DNA of 64,000 nt from Desmospora activa DSM 45169 (GCF_003046315.1 NZ_PZZP01000001.1:2356001-2420000), one strand, 5' to 3'. Shown: positions 7,821 through 16,214, numbered from the stretch's first letter. A program made the numbers and translations. Notes: a model not told the origin generated them from the sequence alone.

Positions 7821-9410
7821 TCAAGGCGATTGACGTTTTCGTTCTTTTTCCAGACGGCGTAGTTCCACCCGCCGAATTTTTCCACTCGTCGTCTTTGGCA
7901 GTTCTGCTGTAAATTCCAATTCACGGGGATACTTATAGGGAGCGGTCAGGTTTTTTACATGTTCCTGCAACTCTCGTCGCAAAGCCGAAGTCGTATCATA
8001 TCCCCGTTTCACCACCACATACGCCTTGACGATAGAACCTCTGACGGGATCGGGACTAGCGACAACCGCACATTCCCGTACCGCTGGATGTTTGACCAAC
8101 GCATCCTCCACTTCAAATGGGCCAATCGTATAACCGGAGCTGATGATAATATCATCGGATCGACCCTCAAACCAAAAATAACCGTCCTCATCTCGCCACG
8201 CTCGGTCACCGGTTAGATACCAGTCTCCACGAAACGCTCGACGAGTTCGTTCCTCATCGCGGTAATACTCGGAAAAAAGTGCCGGTGCATCCTTATAAAC
8301 AGCGATATCGCCCACTTTTCCTACAGGAAGCGGCTTACCTGTTTCATCGATGATCTTCACATAATTGCCTGGTGTTGGTTTTCCCATTGAACCCGGTTTG
8401 CTGGTCATACCCTTCAATGTTGCTATCAACAGTGTATTTTCCGTCTGACCGTATCCATCCCGCACTTCTACCTGAAAATACCGGCGGAAGGTATCAATCA
8501 CCTCGCGATTGAGGGGTTCACCGGCACTGACGGCACTATGTAGACGGGAGAGATCAAACCGCTCCAGTTCATCCACCTTTGCCATCATTCGGTATTCAGT
8601 GGGTGTGCAGCATAACACTTGTACCCCATTTTCCGCAATTAACGCCAATGTTTTTTCTGGATCAAATCGACCATGATATACCAACGCCGTGGCACCACTA
8701 GCCAATGTGGAAAGAAAAGGGCTCCATACCCATTTTGCCCATCCCGGTCCTGCGGTCGCCCAAACCAGATCGTTTTCATGGATATTTAACCATTCCATCG
8801 CGGCCACGCGATGATGGGCCAAGGCCCAACGATGGCGATGGATCACTCCTTTCGGACCGCCGGTGGTTCCCGATGTATAAGAGAGAAAAGCGATATCGTC
8901 AAAAGAAGTCTGCGGAAGAACAACATCGTTTTCGCATTCCTGTAAGCGTGAAAAATCTTCCCAGCGATCATGGCTGTCAGCTCCATCAACCACCCATCCT
9001 CGGCGAAGAAAAGAAAAACCTTCCACCGCTTGATCCACCTTATCAACTAAGACCCGATTCATAATAACAGCGGCCACTTCCGCATGCTGCATCCGATAAG
9101 CGATATCAGCGGGCTGCAACATTTCCGATCCAGGCAAGACGATTAAGCCTGCCTTCAATGCTCCTAAATACGCAATATATGCCTCAGGCAGTCGAGGCAA
9201 CAAAATCAAAATACGATCACCTTTACTTAAACCTGCAGATACCAACCCTGCGGCCACTTGATCAGAATGCGTTTTCAATTCTCCATACGACACTTCCCTT
9301 TGTTCACCGCTTTCGCTCAACCATCGAATCGCGGTTCGATCAGAAGCGGATTCAGCAAAGCAATCAATCATTTGCGCCAAATTAAATGCTTCGGGAATAG
9401 TCCGATCCAC
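7821..9410 (-). CDS. Acyl-CoA synthetase, AMP-forming (MbcS/AcsM-like)
   Basis: About 529 residues of the ANL superfamily. The ATP/AMP-binding P-loop YTSGTTGGPKGVIH, the core motif DGYGQTENTLL, the YLTGDRAWRDEDGYFWFEGR hinge region and the C-terminal catalytic lysine in PKTTSGKIRR are all present. It activates a carboxylic acid to its acyl-CoA via an acyl-adenylate; related Bacillus enzymes take short or branched medium-chain acids, but the substrate cannot be read here. GTG 9410 is preferred because GGAGG lies 7 bases upstream; an ATG at 9440 lacks a site. Its position next to an alpha/beta SASP gene matches the sspA-ytcI order of Bacillus subtilis. Confidence 0.9.
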   Translation of the reverse strand: MDRTIPEAFNLAQMIDCFAESASDRTAIRWLSESGEQREVSYGELKTHSDQVAAGLVSAGLSKGDRILILLPRLPEAYIAYLGALKAGLIVLPGSEMLQPADIAYRMQHAEVAAVIMNRVLVDKVDQAVEGFSFLRRGWVVDGADSHDRWEDFSRLQECENDVVLPQTSFDDIAFLSYTSGTTGGPKGVIHRHRWALAHHRVAAMEWLNIHENDLVWATAGPGWAKWVWSPFLSTLASGATALVYHGRFDPEKTLALIAENGVQVLCCTPTEYRMMAKVDELERFDLSRLHSAVSAGEPLNREVIDTFRRYFQVEVRDGYGQTENTLLIATLKGMTSKPGSMGKPTPGNYVKIIDETGKPLPVGKVGDIAVYKDAPALFSEYYRDEERTRRAFRGDWYLTGDRAWRDEDGYFWFEGRSDDIIISSGYTIGPFEVEDALVKHPAVRECAVVASPDPVRGSIVKAYVVVKRGYDTTSALRRELQEHVKNLTAPYKYPRELEFTAELPKTTSGKIRRVELRRLEKERKRQSP

Positions 9411-9480
9411 GACAATCCCTCCATTCACCTTGTTCCTCATTCATTTCGACAGAAAGTGCTTTTTTCCTGGAATATGAAAC

Positions 9481-9507
9481 GAAGGCAGCGGTTTACCCAC
9501 TGCCTTC
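9481..9507 (-). terminator. Probable terminator of the SASP gene
   Basis: Inverted repeat GAAGGCAG / CTGCCTTC, extended by three inner pairs on the minus strand to an 11-bp stem, 40 bases after the SASP stop. The following T-run is weak. Confidence 0.6.
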
Positions 9508-9546
9508 CACACCAAATTATAAACTTATTCACTGAAACGGACTGCC

Positions 9547-9762
9547 TTAGCGAGCAGCGCCACCGCTCAGTTGTTGCTCAGCCAAAGAGACCAAGCGTTT
9601 CGTGATTTCCCCACCTACAGAACCGTTGGCACGAGAAGTGGTGTCAGGGCCCAGTTGAACGCCAAATTCAGAAGCGATTTCGTACTTCAATTGATCCAGA
9701 GCTTGAGCAGCACCAGGAACCAACAGTTGGTTGGTGTGGCGCTCGCGTTGTTGTTGTTGCAT
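9547..9762 (-). CDS. Alpha/beta-type small acid-soluble spore protein
   Basis: 71 residues with the two SASP signatures: [10 protein letters not shown], containing the Glu-Phe germination protease site, and [13 protein letters not shown] near the C-terminus. These proteins coat and protect DNA in dormant spores and are cut by Gpr at germination to supply amino acids. A sigma-G-like promoter (9794-9823) lies just upstream, matching forespore expression. The ribosome site AGGAGGTG precedes ATG 9762. The neighbouring acyl-CoA synthetase gives the same pairing as sspA-ytcI in Bacillus subtilis, so this may be the sspA positional equivalent. Confidence 0.97.
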   Translation of the reverse strand: MQQQQRERHTNQLLVPGAAQALDQLKYEIASEFGVQLGPDTTSRANGSVGGEITKRLVSLAEQQLSGGAAR

Positions 9763-9793
9763 TTTCGATTCACCTCCTTGTAGATGGTACTCT

Positions 9794-9823
9794 TATGATG
9801 CTTTGTCGGTAGCCGCCCCATTC
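9794..9823 (-). promoter_or_regulatory. Sigma-G-type promoter of the SASP gene
   Basis: On the minus strand GAATG (9823-9819), an 18-base spacer and CATCATA (9800-9794) match the sigma-G consensus GnATR-N18-CATnnTA. It lies about 32 bases before the SASP start. Confidence 0.6.
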
Positions 9824-9913
9824 AAGTGAAATTCTGGAATGTATTTCATGGTCACTTTGTTCTGTGTAGATGACTATATTGAGAAGCAGCTAACGGGAAA
9901 AGGAAGTGAACCC

Positions 9914-10081
9914 ATGGATAAGTTTCATTCCCTCGATCTGTTGATGTTGGAACTTAATTTGGATCTTGCCAATCAAGCTTATGCTCCCTGGTCAATCACA
10001 AAATTGAATGAGATTAACCGTCATCGCCGCGCGATAAAGGAACAGTTCGGCACGTTGCCAACGTTGAAGCCGCGCATTTAA
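9914..10081 (+). CDS. Small hypothetical protein, 55 residues
   Basis: Starts at ATG 9914 with AAAAGGAAG upstream and codes for about 55 residues. The product is mixed charged and helical (LDLLMLELNLDLANQAY, LNEINRHRRAIKEQFG) with no signal or membrane segment. A strong terminator follows at once, supporting a real short transcript. An in-frame upstream ATG at 9839 has no ribosome site. Function unknown. Confidence 0.6.
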   Translation: MDKFHSLDLLMLELNLDLANQAYAPWSITKLNEINRHRRAIKEQFGTLPTLKPRI

Positions 10082-10086
10082 AAATA

Positions 10087-10130
10087 AAAAGCCCAATGTG
10101 CATGCGCACGCGATGACATTGGGCTTTTTG
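10087..10130. terminator. Strong, probably bidirectional terminator
   Basis: Stem AAAAAGCCCAATGT / ACATTGGGCTTTTT (14 bp) around a 16-base loop, between two convergent small genes. Confidence 0.85.
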
Positions 10131-10131
10131 A

Positions 10132-10287
10132 TTATGAAATTCGCTTTAACTCCAGCCATTTGCTACGCAATTGTTCGATCTCTTGACGGATCTCCAATTG
10201 TTCCAAAAATTCATGTCGTTCGATCGCCTGGCGGTACTCCTCTTTCTTCATGAGGTACTTTTGTTTCAGCTCATGTAGTTGATCCAT
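10132..10287 (-). CDS. Small charged helical protein, about 51 residues
   Basis: ATG 10287 has a good site GAGGTGG 7 bases upstream. The product begins MDQLHELKQKYLMKK and continues as one long charged helix (coiled-coil-like: EFLEQLEIRQEIEQLRSKW). It is too short for usual gene finders. The stop is placed at about 10132, directly beside the bidirectional terminator. The family is not recognised. Confidence 0.5.
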   Translation of the reverse strand: MDQLHELKQKYLMKKEEYRQAIERHEFLEQLEIRQEIEQLRSKWLELKRIS

Positions 10288-10405
10288 CGATTGCCACCTC
10301 ATTCCACAAGTATCAGAGTGAGTGAAGCTGTTTCATTCATTCCCTCGCCAGTAATGCGTCAAACATTTTATGAACCAAACAAAATCGGAAAAAACTGCCT
10401 CCTCA

Positions 10406-10846
10406 TCAGTCAGCAGTTTTTTGGTCGTTGTCCGGAGACTGTTTTCGATATAAAACCGAGCGCCGAAAAAGCGGATACATCCTGGAAGCATCCACTGCTG
10501 TCCACAGCCTGGTTCCTGCCACTACAGTATCGTTTAAACGACGACGGATGTAATCATATTTTTCCAAACGGTGAACGATCGTCTCCCATTGATCAGTAGA
10601 CCCCAGATGTTCGTTAAACAGGCGATAAACTTCACTTAACTGCACTGACGGATCCGGTTCACGCCAATCTGGGTCCAATCGAGGATAGACGAGCAATCCC
10701 CATAAGATGACTAACGACGCTCGTGATTGGTCATCCCAGTTTTGATGGGGACGATTAACTTGTTCGTTTTGATTTTGACTTTTGACGCGACCACCGAATC
10801 GGGACGTTAACCACGAACTGATCTCCTGAACCGACAGATGTGCCAT
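10406..10846 (-). CDS. Hypothetical protein
   Basis: 146 residues from ATG 10846, which has AAAGGGG 8 bases upstream; a longer frame to 10927 lacks a site and is AT-rich there. The product is soluble, Trp and Arg rich (SSWLTSRFGG, LDPDWREPDP, LWTAVDASRMYPLFRR) with no known catalytic motif or membrane segment. The region before it is strongly AT-rich and probably carries its promoter. Function unknown. Confidence 0.65.
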   Translation of the reverse strand: MAHLSVQEISSWLTSRFGGRVKSQNQNEQVNRPHQNWDDQSRASLVILWGLLVYPRLDPDWREPDPSVQLSEVYRLFNEHLGSTDQWETIVHRLEKYDYIRRRLNDTVVAGTRLWTAVDASRMYPLFRRSVLYRKQSPDNDQKTAD

Positions 10847-11164
10847 GTGTTTCGCCCCTTTCCCTTCTTCAAACCCAATAATAAAAACCTTGTGACATTG
10901 AGAAACGATATTATCTTTATCGCCCATTTGACGTATATATATACTAAAAAAAGGGGAATAAACTGGGATTTATATCGATTTTTTTCTTATATATAAGTAA
11001 ACATGGATGATACAATGAAATAATAGCGACCAATTTCAAGCGAAATCGCTCCATTACCACTTATAAAGTATTTTTAGGGTAGTTTTTCTAAGTTTTTGGT
11101 GGAAAACATCATTATACTTTTGTTATATTTATAGATAATAAATTAATATGAGGTGAGGGATGGC
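10847..11164. other. AT-rich divergent intergenic region
   Basis: About 318 bases without a gene between two divergent genes. It is the most AT-rich stretch in this part of the window, with runs such as cttatatataag and tatatatatac. It must hold promoters for both sides, but no pair of -35/-10 boxes with correct spacing stood out. Confidence 0.5.
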
Positions 11165-11971
11165 ATGTTTGACACAAAAAAAGGGAAATATTCTTTTGCA
11201 GAAAATGAACGAATTATTGAAAAAATGAACGAAGGCTTTCAACAGGGGATGCGGGATCGGGACATTTTAAAAGAGCTTTCTACGGAATTAAACCGTGGAT
11301 TTGCCGGTATCATGTCCCATGTGCGTAAATTGCGAAATGAACATCCGGAACGTTTTTTATCGAACACGAATTCTGACAGTGAACACGAAAAACGGCTTAA
11401 CAGTTGGACCGAAGAAGAGGAAAACCAAGTGATCGAGTGTGTCAACAACTATTTGGAACAGGGGAAATCTCTTGCTTCAGCCATCGCTTACTTAGAAAAA
11501 AAGCTAAATCGAACGCAAGGGGCCATCTACCAACGTATTTACACCCTGCGTCGCAAATTTCCAGAACGATTTACCCGCATGCCGGAATCGAGACCGCGCA
11601 GAAAACGTCAATTGGAAGAATGGCAATTTCAGCGCCCTGTTATTCGCGACCTGAACGGACAGTCTCTATCCGAATCGCAATCGGCATACTACCCTCAGCA
11701 AGAAGCAGCAGCATCGATGGAATCCATCCATATGACATCGATTCATCAACAGGATAACTTGTCGGAAGAAGAAATGGTGATAAAAGCATTTGAAAATCGG
11801 TATGGAAAAGCAAATCTTTCCACCCGAAAACAATTGTTGCGACTGATGGAGCAATATGGACATACCCGTGTCTCCATCGCCTTGTTCACCTTGCAAGATA
11901 ATAAGGAGTTCCCCGCTATGATCGTTCGTTTTCTGGATAATCATCTTTATCATAATCATCCCACCAATTGA
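11165..11971 (+). CDS. RsfA-like protein with two Myb/SANT-type DNA-binding repeats
   Basis: 268 residues. Two successive segments of about 50 residues are alike: one starting FAENERIIEKMNEGF and ending HVRKLRNEHPERF, the next starting WTEEEENQVIECVNNYL and ending RIYTLRRKFPERF. The second is a clear Myb-like helix-turn-helix of the type found in RsfA, a forespore regulator of sigma-F genes in Bacillus. A basic Arg/Lys linker and a helical C-terminal domain (residues about 205-268) follow. ATG 11165 is chosen over GTG 11153, since GAGGTGAGG lies 6 bases upstream. A DNA-binding regulator active in sporulation is the likely role; targets are unknown. Confidence 0.7.
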   Translation: MFDTKKGKYSFAENERIIEKMNEGFQQGMRDRDILKELSTELNRGFAGIMSHVRKLRNEHPERFLSNTNSDSEHEKRLNSWTEEEENQVIECVNNYLEQGKSLASAIAYLEKKLNRTQGAIYQRIYTLRRKFPERFTRMPESRPRRKRQLEEWQFQRPVIRDLNGQSLSESQSAYYPQQEAAASMESIHMTSIHQQDNLSEEEMVIKAFENRYGKANLSTRKQLLRLMEQYGHTRVSIALFTLQDNKEFPAMIVRFLDNHLYHNHPTN

Positions 11972-11972
11972 A

Positions 11973-12011
11973 AAAGAGAGCGTGGACCCTTATTAAAGAT
12001 CCGCGCTCTCT
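11973..12011. terminator. Bidirectional terminator overlapping the end of minE
   Basis: Inverted repeat AAGAGAGCG(T)GGA / TCC(G)CGCTCTCTT between the convergent regulator gene and minE; the right arm lies inside the last codons of minE. Confidence 0.65.
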
Positions 12012-12283
12012 TCGTTATCAGTGTTAACACGAAGCCGAACTGGAATGCTGGCATTGAGGATCGTGGTGTTATCCCTCGGCCTGGATTGTGGCCGAATCTC
12101 CACTTGACCCACCACATCGTATCCAAATTCGTCACATAGATCAATCAGTCTCGCTTGAAATTGCTTCAGTTTCCGTTCATCGATATCGGATCGTTGGTAA
12201 CTTAATACTAAGGATAAGCGATCATCCGCCGTGGCCGCCGTCGGGCGCTCTTTTTCCTTGCCGAACATATTTAAAAAAGACAC
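11993..12283 (-). CDS. minE: Cell division topological specificity factor MinE
   Basis: 96 residues. The layout is that of MinE: a short N-terminal amphipathic membrane helix (SFLNMFG), the MinD-contact segment ADDRLSLVLSYQRSD, and a C-terminal alpha/beta dimerisation domain (DEFGYDVVGQVEI, TTILNASIPVRL). MinE stimulates MinD ATPase and drives it from the membrane, restricting division inhibition to the cell poles. GTG 12283 fits GAGG 8 bases upstream; GTG 12292 overlaps that site. It follows minD by 18 bases. The family is absent from Bacillus subtilis, which uses MinJ and DivIVA, so its presence in this Bacillales genome is notable. Confidence 0.85.
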   Translation of the reverse strand: MSFLNMFGKEKERPTAATADDRLSLVLSYQRSDIDERKLKQFQARLIDLCDEFGYDVVGQVEIRPQSRPRDNTTILNASIPVRLRVNTDNEESADL

Positions 12284-12301
12284 AGATTTCACCTCACTTC
12301 A

Positions 12302-13102
12302 TTAGGCAATATGAAAAATACGTTTAATGCGATTGATGAGACTCGACTCCTCCAAATCCAGATAGGGAACATTTTCTCCGTTAATACGGCGGGCGATATT
12401 GTTAAAAGCGCGACCAGCCAGCGATTTTCCATCCAATACCACAGGTTCACCCGTATTGGAAGAACGGATGATACGTCGATCTTCCGGTACGATGCCCAAC
12501 AAATTGATGGCCAAATGGTTTTGCACCCGTTCTACACTGAGCATATCCCCGTCTTTCACCATTCCCGGCTGAACCCGGTTGACGATGAGGTCAATCTGAG
12601 CCAAGTCGGCGGATTCCAATAATCCGATGACCCGGTCTGAATCCCGTACCGATGGAATTTCGGGGTTGACGACAAGAATCGCCCGATCCGCCGGTGCGAT
12701 TGCATTGCGAAAGCCACCTTCAATACCGGCGGGGGAGTCGATAAAAATAAACTCAAACTCGTTGCGCAGATCATCCACCAGCTGTTTAACCTGAGCGGGA
12801 GTTACTTCCTCTTTATACCGGGTCTGAGCGGCGGGAAGCAGTGCCAGGTTGGGATATTCCTTGTGCCGTACCAACGATTGGCGCAGTTTGCTCGTTCCTT
12901 CAACTACATCCACCAAGTCGTATACGATCCGGTTTTCCAACCCTAACATTAAATCCAGCTTCCGCAAACCGATATCGGTATCCATTACACATACTTGACG
13001 CCCTAATTGCGCTAAGGCGAGTCCGACCGAAGCCACTGTCGTCGATTTTCCGACACCGCCTTTCCCACTTGTCACCGTAATCGCTACGGATTTTTGCTCC
13101 AT
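12302..13102 (-). CDS. minD: Septum site-determining ATPase MinD
   Basis: 266 residues, typical length. The deviant Walker A motif SGKGGVGKSTT lies at residues 12-22, the switch motif FIFIDSPAGIEGG in the middle, and a C-terminal amphipathic membrane-targeting helix LINRIKRIFHIA. MinD binds the membrane as an ATP dimer and recruits MinC; MinE removes it. ATG 13102 follows GGAAAGGGG. The gene pairs with minE downstream; no minC lies in the window. An extended -10-like TGATACAAT on the minus strand near 13310 could start its transcript, giving a leader of about 200 bases. Confidence 0.95.
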   Translation of the reverse strand: MEQKSVAITVTSGKGGVGKSTTVASVGLALAQLGRQVCVMDTDIGLRKLDLMLGLENRIVYDLVDVVEGTSKLRQSLVRHKEYPNLALLPAAQTRYKEEVTPAQVKQLVDDLRNEFEFIFIDSPAGIEGGFRNAIAPADRAILVVNPEIPSVRDSDRVIGLLESADLAQIDLIVNRVQPGMVKDGDMLSVERVQNHLAINLLGIVPEDRRIIRSSNTGEPVVLDGKSLAGRAFNNIARRINGENVPYLDLEESSLINRIKRIFHIA

Positions 13103-13368
13103 TGCTCGATTACCCCTTTCCTGCCCGTTCTATCTATTGTGATCGACCCACCGCTTCCCACCACAAAAGAAGAAAGAATCCCGCTTATGGCGGCAAGCCC
13201 CAATATTACCCTATTGGCTTTCCAACCGAAAAATGAGGATTCTTCTTCGCTCCATGTAAAATTTCAATCATTTTAATGATTTGACACACTGCAACAAGAT
13301 TCCCTATTATTGTATCAAATTTCTCAATACAAAAAAAGATATTTGTGGAAATTGATCATGTTTACTCC

Positions 13369-13668
13369 CTACTCCTCAGACGAAAAGTGTTCCAACTCCT
13401 TTGAGAGGGCACGCCAAACGAAAGCGGCCAGAGTCAAATCATCCAAATACCCCATGACAACCAGATAATCCGGAATAATATCCATCGGCATAATAAAATA
13501 CAACAACGCAGCCACGGCCAACGCTTTTTTTACCCAGCTGGTTTTTGGATCACGAAAATAGCGGTACAATGCCTTCCATTTTTTCGCCACTTGCGCAATA
13601 CCGCCTACCCGTTTCGCTTTTCGATCCAATCCGGTCAACATTTTCCTGATTACCGAGGATTTTGCCAC
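13369..13668 (-). CDS. YkvA/DUF1232 family membrane-associated protein
   Basis: 99 residues. The DUF1232 signature is clear: a hydrophobic helix (VKKALAVAALLYFIMPMDIIPDYL) followed by MGYLDDLTLAAFVWRAL. The N-terminal 40 residues are basic (RKMLTGLDRKAKRV). The family is widespread, with no firm biochemical role. GTG 13668 has AAAGG 9 bases upstream. It lies 24 bases after the zinc-ribbon protein gene and is probably in one transcript with it. Confidence 0.85.
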   Translation of the reverse strand: MAKSSVIRKMLTGLDRKAKRVGGIAQVAKKWKALYRYFRDPKTSWVKKALAVAALLYFIMPMDIIPDYLVVMGYLDDLTLAAFVWRALSKELEHFSSEE

Positions 13669-13692
13669 AGGATTCAGCCTTTCTATATTTGA

Positions 13693-14337
13693 TCAGTCGT
13701 AATACATATTTTTGCGGCAGTGTGAACAGATTACCGCATCTTCTTTTACTTGCCCACCACAGTGAGGGCAAATAAATAACGCTTGACCTTCCAGCTGTGC
13801 CCACAAATCGGGATCGGATGTTTTCGGTTGTGGTGTCTGTTCATGGGAGGGGGGAAGTTTCGGTTCCGGCTGTGACTCAGGTTTTGAGCTAAGCTGTGCT
13901 TCCGGCTTTGATTCAGGTTTAGGTGGAGGTGGTAGCTGTTGGGCTTGTGGCGTCGGTTGTGATGGTTCCGCAACCGCATGCTGCTCTCCTGCTTGTTTGA
14001 TTTGCTCTTTTCCCTGTTCCTCCTGTAGCCGTTCCTTTTCTTCTTGTTTTTTTAACTCCTCTACTTCACGTTCCCATTGTTTGATCGTCTCGCGAATCGA
14101 TTGGATTTGTTGCAGCGTGGCGCGAATGGAATCCGTGACTTCCCATTTCTCCTTTTGTTCCCACAGATGATACGCCTCCTTCCCCAACTGCCGATACAGG
14201 CGTACCTCCTCTTCGCGCTTTCCCTTGATCGCCATATTTAAACGGCTAATATCCATCAGTTTTTTAGAACGCTGACTGGTGGATTCGATCCCCTTTTTCA
14301 AGTTTTGCTTTAAATCCGTAAGCAAGCCCACTCGCAT
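13693..14337 (-). CDS. Coiled-coil protein with Pro/Gln/Lys linker and C-terminal zinc ribbon
   Basis: 214 residues in three parts: an N-terminal coiled coil (about 1-105, with REEEVRLYRQLGKEAYHLWEQ and long E/K runs), a low-complexity Pro/Gln/Ser/Lys linker (about 106-175), and a zinc ribbon CPHCGG...CSHCRK at the end. No signal peptide or membrane helix. Similar architectures are annotated only as zinc-ribbon domain proteins. ATG 14337 is used, though AAAAAGGGG is rather close; other starts within six codons are possible. It probably shares a transcript with the DUF1232 gene downstream. Confidence 0.75.
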   Translation of the reverse strand: MRVGLLTDLKQNLKKGIESTSQRSKKLMDISRLNMAIKGKREEEVRLYRQLGKEAYHLWEQKEKWEVTDSIRATLQQIQSIRETIKQWEREVEELKKQEEKERLQEEQGKEQIKQAGEQHAVAEPSQPTPQAQQLPPPPKPESKPEAQLSSKPESQPEPKLPPSHEQTPQPKTSDPDLWAQLEGQALFICPHCGGQVKEDAVICSHCRKNMYYD

Positions 14338-14422
14338 TCGCCCCTTTTTGCGCTTGCTCCCGCTGAGGAGTCTTTTTCCCTATTGTACGACGAAAACGGA
14401 CCAACTTCCAGGAAACAACCTG

Positions 14423-14466
14423 AAAAAAGAAGGGAGAACACCGATTCACCCGTGCTCTCCCTTCTT
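14423..14466 (-). terminator. Rho-independent terminator of the MFS gene
   Basis: Minus-strand stem AAGAAGGGAGAGCAC / GTGTTCTCCCTTCTT followed by TTTTT, 37 bases after the transporter stop. Confidence 0.85.
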
Positions 14467-14502
14467 TTCCTACCCCGTTGATTGATAAAACAAAAATCCC
14501 AT

Positions 14503-15732
14503 CTAAACCGAAACTTTTTGTGAGACCGAGGAGGACTCTGACTCCGCATCCGAAACTTTAGACTGGCTCACCCGCAACCACCAGGCACCGATGATCAGCA
14601 GTGCTGCCGTCAACACAAACAACCCCCGTATCGTGATAAAGCCGGAGAGAAAACCACCCGTAATCGGCCCCAGCATATTGCCGAGAAAAACGGCGCTGGT
14701 GCTGTATCCGTAAGCGGTACTCTCTTTGCCCACAGGGGCGTTTTGACGAATGAGCGAGTTGAGCGCCGGGAGCAATCCGCCCATACACAGCCCCAGTAAA
14801 AAGCGTAGGATCAACAGCTGCCAAACCGATTGCACAAAGGCATGAGGAATAAAAAAGAGTGCCGCTCCCAACATCGCGTAAAACAAGACTCGCTCTGAGC
14901 CGAAGCGGTCGCCCAATTTACCCAATTGGGGAGAGGCTAACATATTGGCCATACCGGTAACTGCAGTTACCAAACCGGCGAAAAAGGCAACATACCCACC
15001 GGGAGCACCCAGTTCAGAGACAAACAAGGGCATCTGCGGCATCGGAGCCAACATGGCAAACTGCAACAGAAAGCCCACAGAAAAGAGAAAGAGTAGCGGC
15101 TTTTGATGCAGAATAAAGGAACCTTCGGCGAAAAAACCTTTTCGCTCTTGCGTGGGGTCTGGTTTCTGCTCTTCTTTTACCGCCATCAATACAACCAGTG
15201 TAGCAAGGCCGATGATGGTGCCGGTCAGGAAAAAGATCATACGAAATCCAAACATTTCAGCCATGGCCCCACCGATAAAGGGCCCCAATATGCTCCCGGC
15301 CACTGCACCGGATTGTAGCATTCCCAAAGCGTATCCAGCCTTCTCCTTCGGGGTGTTTGTCGCTGTCAGCGAGATGGAAGCCGGAATGAAACCGGCAACC
15401 ACCCCATTCAGCAAACGTAAAAACAAAAGTTGCAGCGGACTGGTCGCCAATCCCGTCAACAGGATCACAATCGTCATCCCGAACCCGGAGCGCAGCACCA
15501 TGATCTTCCGCCCCACTTTATCGGCCATACTTCCCCAGATCGGGGCCATCACAAATGCCGATAAGAAATTCGCTCCAAAAATGATCCCGGCCCACAGTTG
15601 CGTTTTGGCTGGATCGGTTATCCCCATCTCCTTCAGATACAAGGGCAAAAAGGGGATAATCATCGTCATGGCACTCATCACCAAAAACTGTGATACCATC
15701 AAAATGTACAAATTACGTCTCCAAGTTTCCAT
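14503..15732 (-). CDS. MFS drug/proton antiporter-like exporter
   Basis: 409 residues with about 12 transmembrane segments. Motif A appears between helices 2 and 3 (GSMADKVGRKIMV) and motif C, typical of drug:H+ antiporters, in helix 5 (GAVAGSILGPFIGG); a related GNMLGPITGG occurs in the second half. It likely expels small hydrophobic compounds using the proton gradient; the substrate is unknown. ATG 15732 has GGAGAAAGAG upstream. It is a single-gene unit with its own terminator. Confidence 0.9.
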   Translation of the reverse strand: METWRRNLYILMVSQFLVMSAMTMIIPFLPLYLKEMGITDPAKTQLWAGIIFGANFLSAFVMAPIWGSMADKVGRKIMVLRSGFGMTIVILLTGLATSPLQLLFLRLLNGVVAGFIPASISLTATNTPKEKAGYALGMLQSGAVAGSILGPFIGGAMAEMFGFRMIFFLTGTIIGLATLVVLMAVKEEQKPDPTQERKGFFAEGSFILHQKPLLFLFSVGFLLQFAMLAPMPQMPLFVSELGAPGGYVAFFAGLVTAVTGMANMLASPQLGKLGDRFGSERVLFYAMLGAALFFIPHAFVQSVWQLLILRFLLGLCMGGLLPALNSLIRQNAPVGKESTAYGYSTSAVFLGNMLGPITGGFLSGFITIRGLFVLTAALLIIGAWWLRVSQSKVSDAESESSSVSQKVSV

Positions 15733-15796
15733 CGCGCTCTTTCTCCAATCCCTTCATTTTCTATGATCTATTATTTAGTTTCACGAAATATAAGGT

Positions 15797-15829
15797 TAAA
15801 AAAAGCTGCCTTGTAATCACTAGGCAGCA
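15797..15829 (-). terminator. Rho-independent terminator of ylbG
   Basis: Minus-strand stem GCTGCCT / AGGCAGC with a 10-base loop followed by seven T. Confidence 0.85.
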
Positions 15830-15850
15830 ACATCCCACTTGACAACATTC

Positions 15851-16099
15851 TTATGGAGAAGACCGATTAAACTCCGTCGTCCATTCTCGACGTAAGGATC
15901 GATCTACATGCGAGACATAATGAAGGCGTTCGATCCGTTGAATCATCTGATCCGCCTTATGTCCGTCGATATACATAAAAACATATTTTAGTCGTTTGGA
16001 CATGTAATGGATGTTACCCATGCGTCCCAATGAACGCGCCGCCTTGAGATCCTTCACCCAAACAGCCAACCCGAGCCGTTCCGCGATCTCGCTAGACAT
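15851..16099 (-). CDS. ylbG: YlbG family protein (DUF2129)
   Basis: 82 residues. The conserved block GLAVWVKDLKAARSLGRMG, then LKYVFMYIDG and the C-terminal SHVDRSLRREW, identify the YlbG/UPF0298 family. Its function is unknown; in Bacillus subtilis it adjoins ylbF. ATG 16099 is preferred to the upstream ATG 16120, as AAAGGAG lies 9 bases before it. It lies downstream of the ylbF homologue with a terminator in between, so the two are separately terminated. Confidence 0.9.
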   Translation of the reverse strand: MSSEIAERLGLAVWVKDLKAARSLGRMGNIHYMSKRLKYVFMYIDGHKADQMIQRIERLHYVSHVDRSLRREWTTEFNRSSP

Positions 16100-16214
16100 G
16101 TGTCGTGTCTCCTTTATCACATAGTTCCGCCAGGGGTATGCCGATGGATCCGTCTCTCTTCCTATATATTAGGATAACAAAGTCTTATTTATAAATCAAA
16201 CCGCTTACATCAAT

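Noticed and set aside
13103-13290. Short open frame before minD (minus strand) with a hydrophobic stretch VILGLAAISGILSSFVVGSG
   Set aside because: No ATG or GTG with a ribosome site, only a TTG; the frame overlaps the minD start out of frame. Too weak to call a gene.
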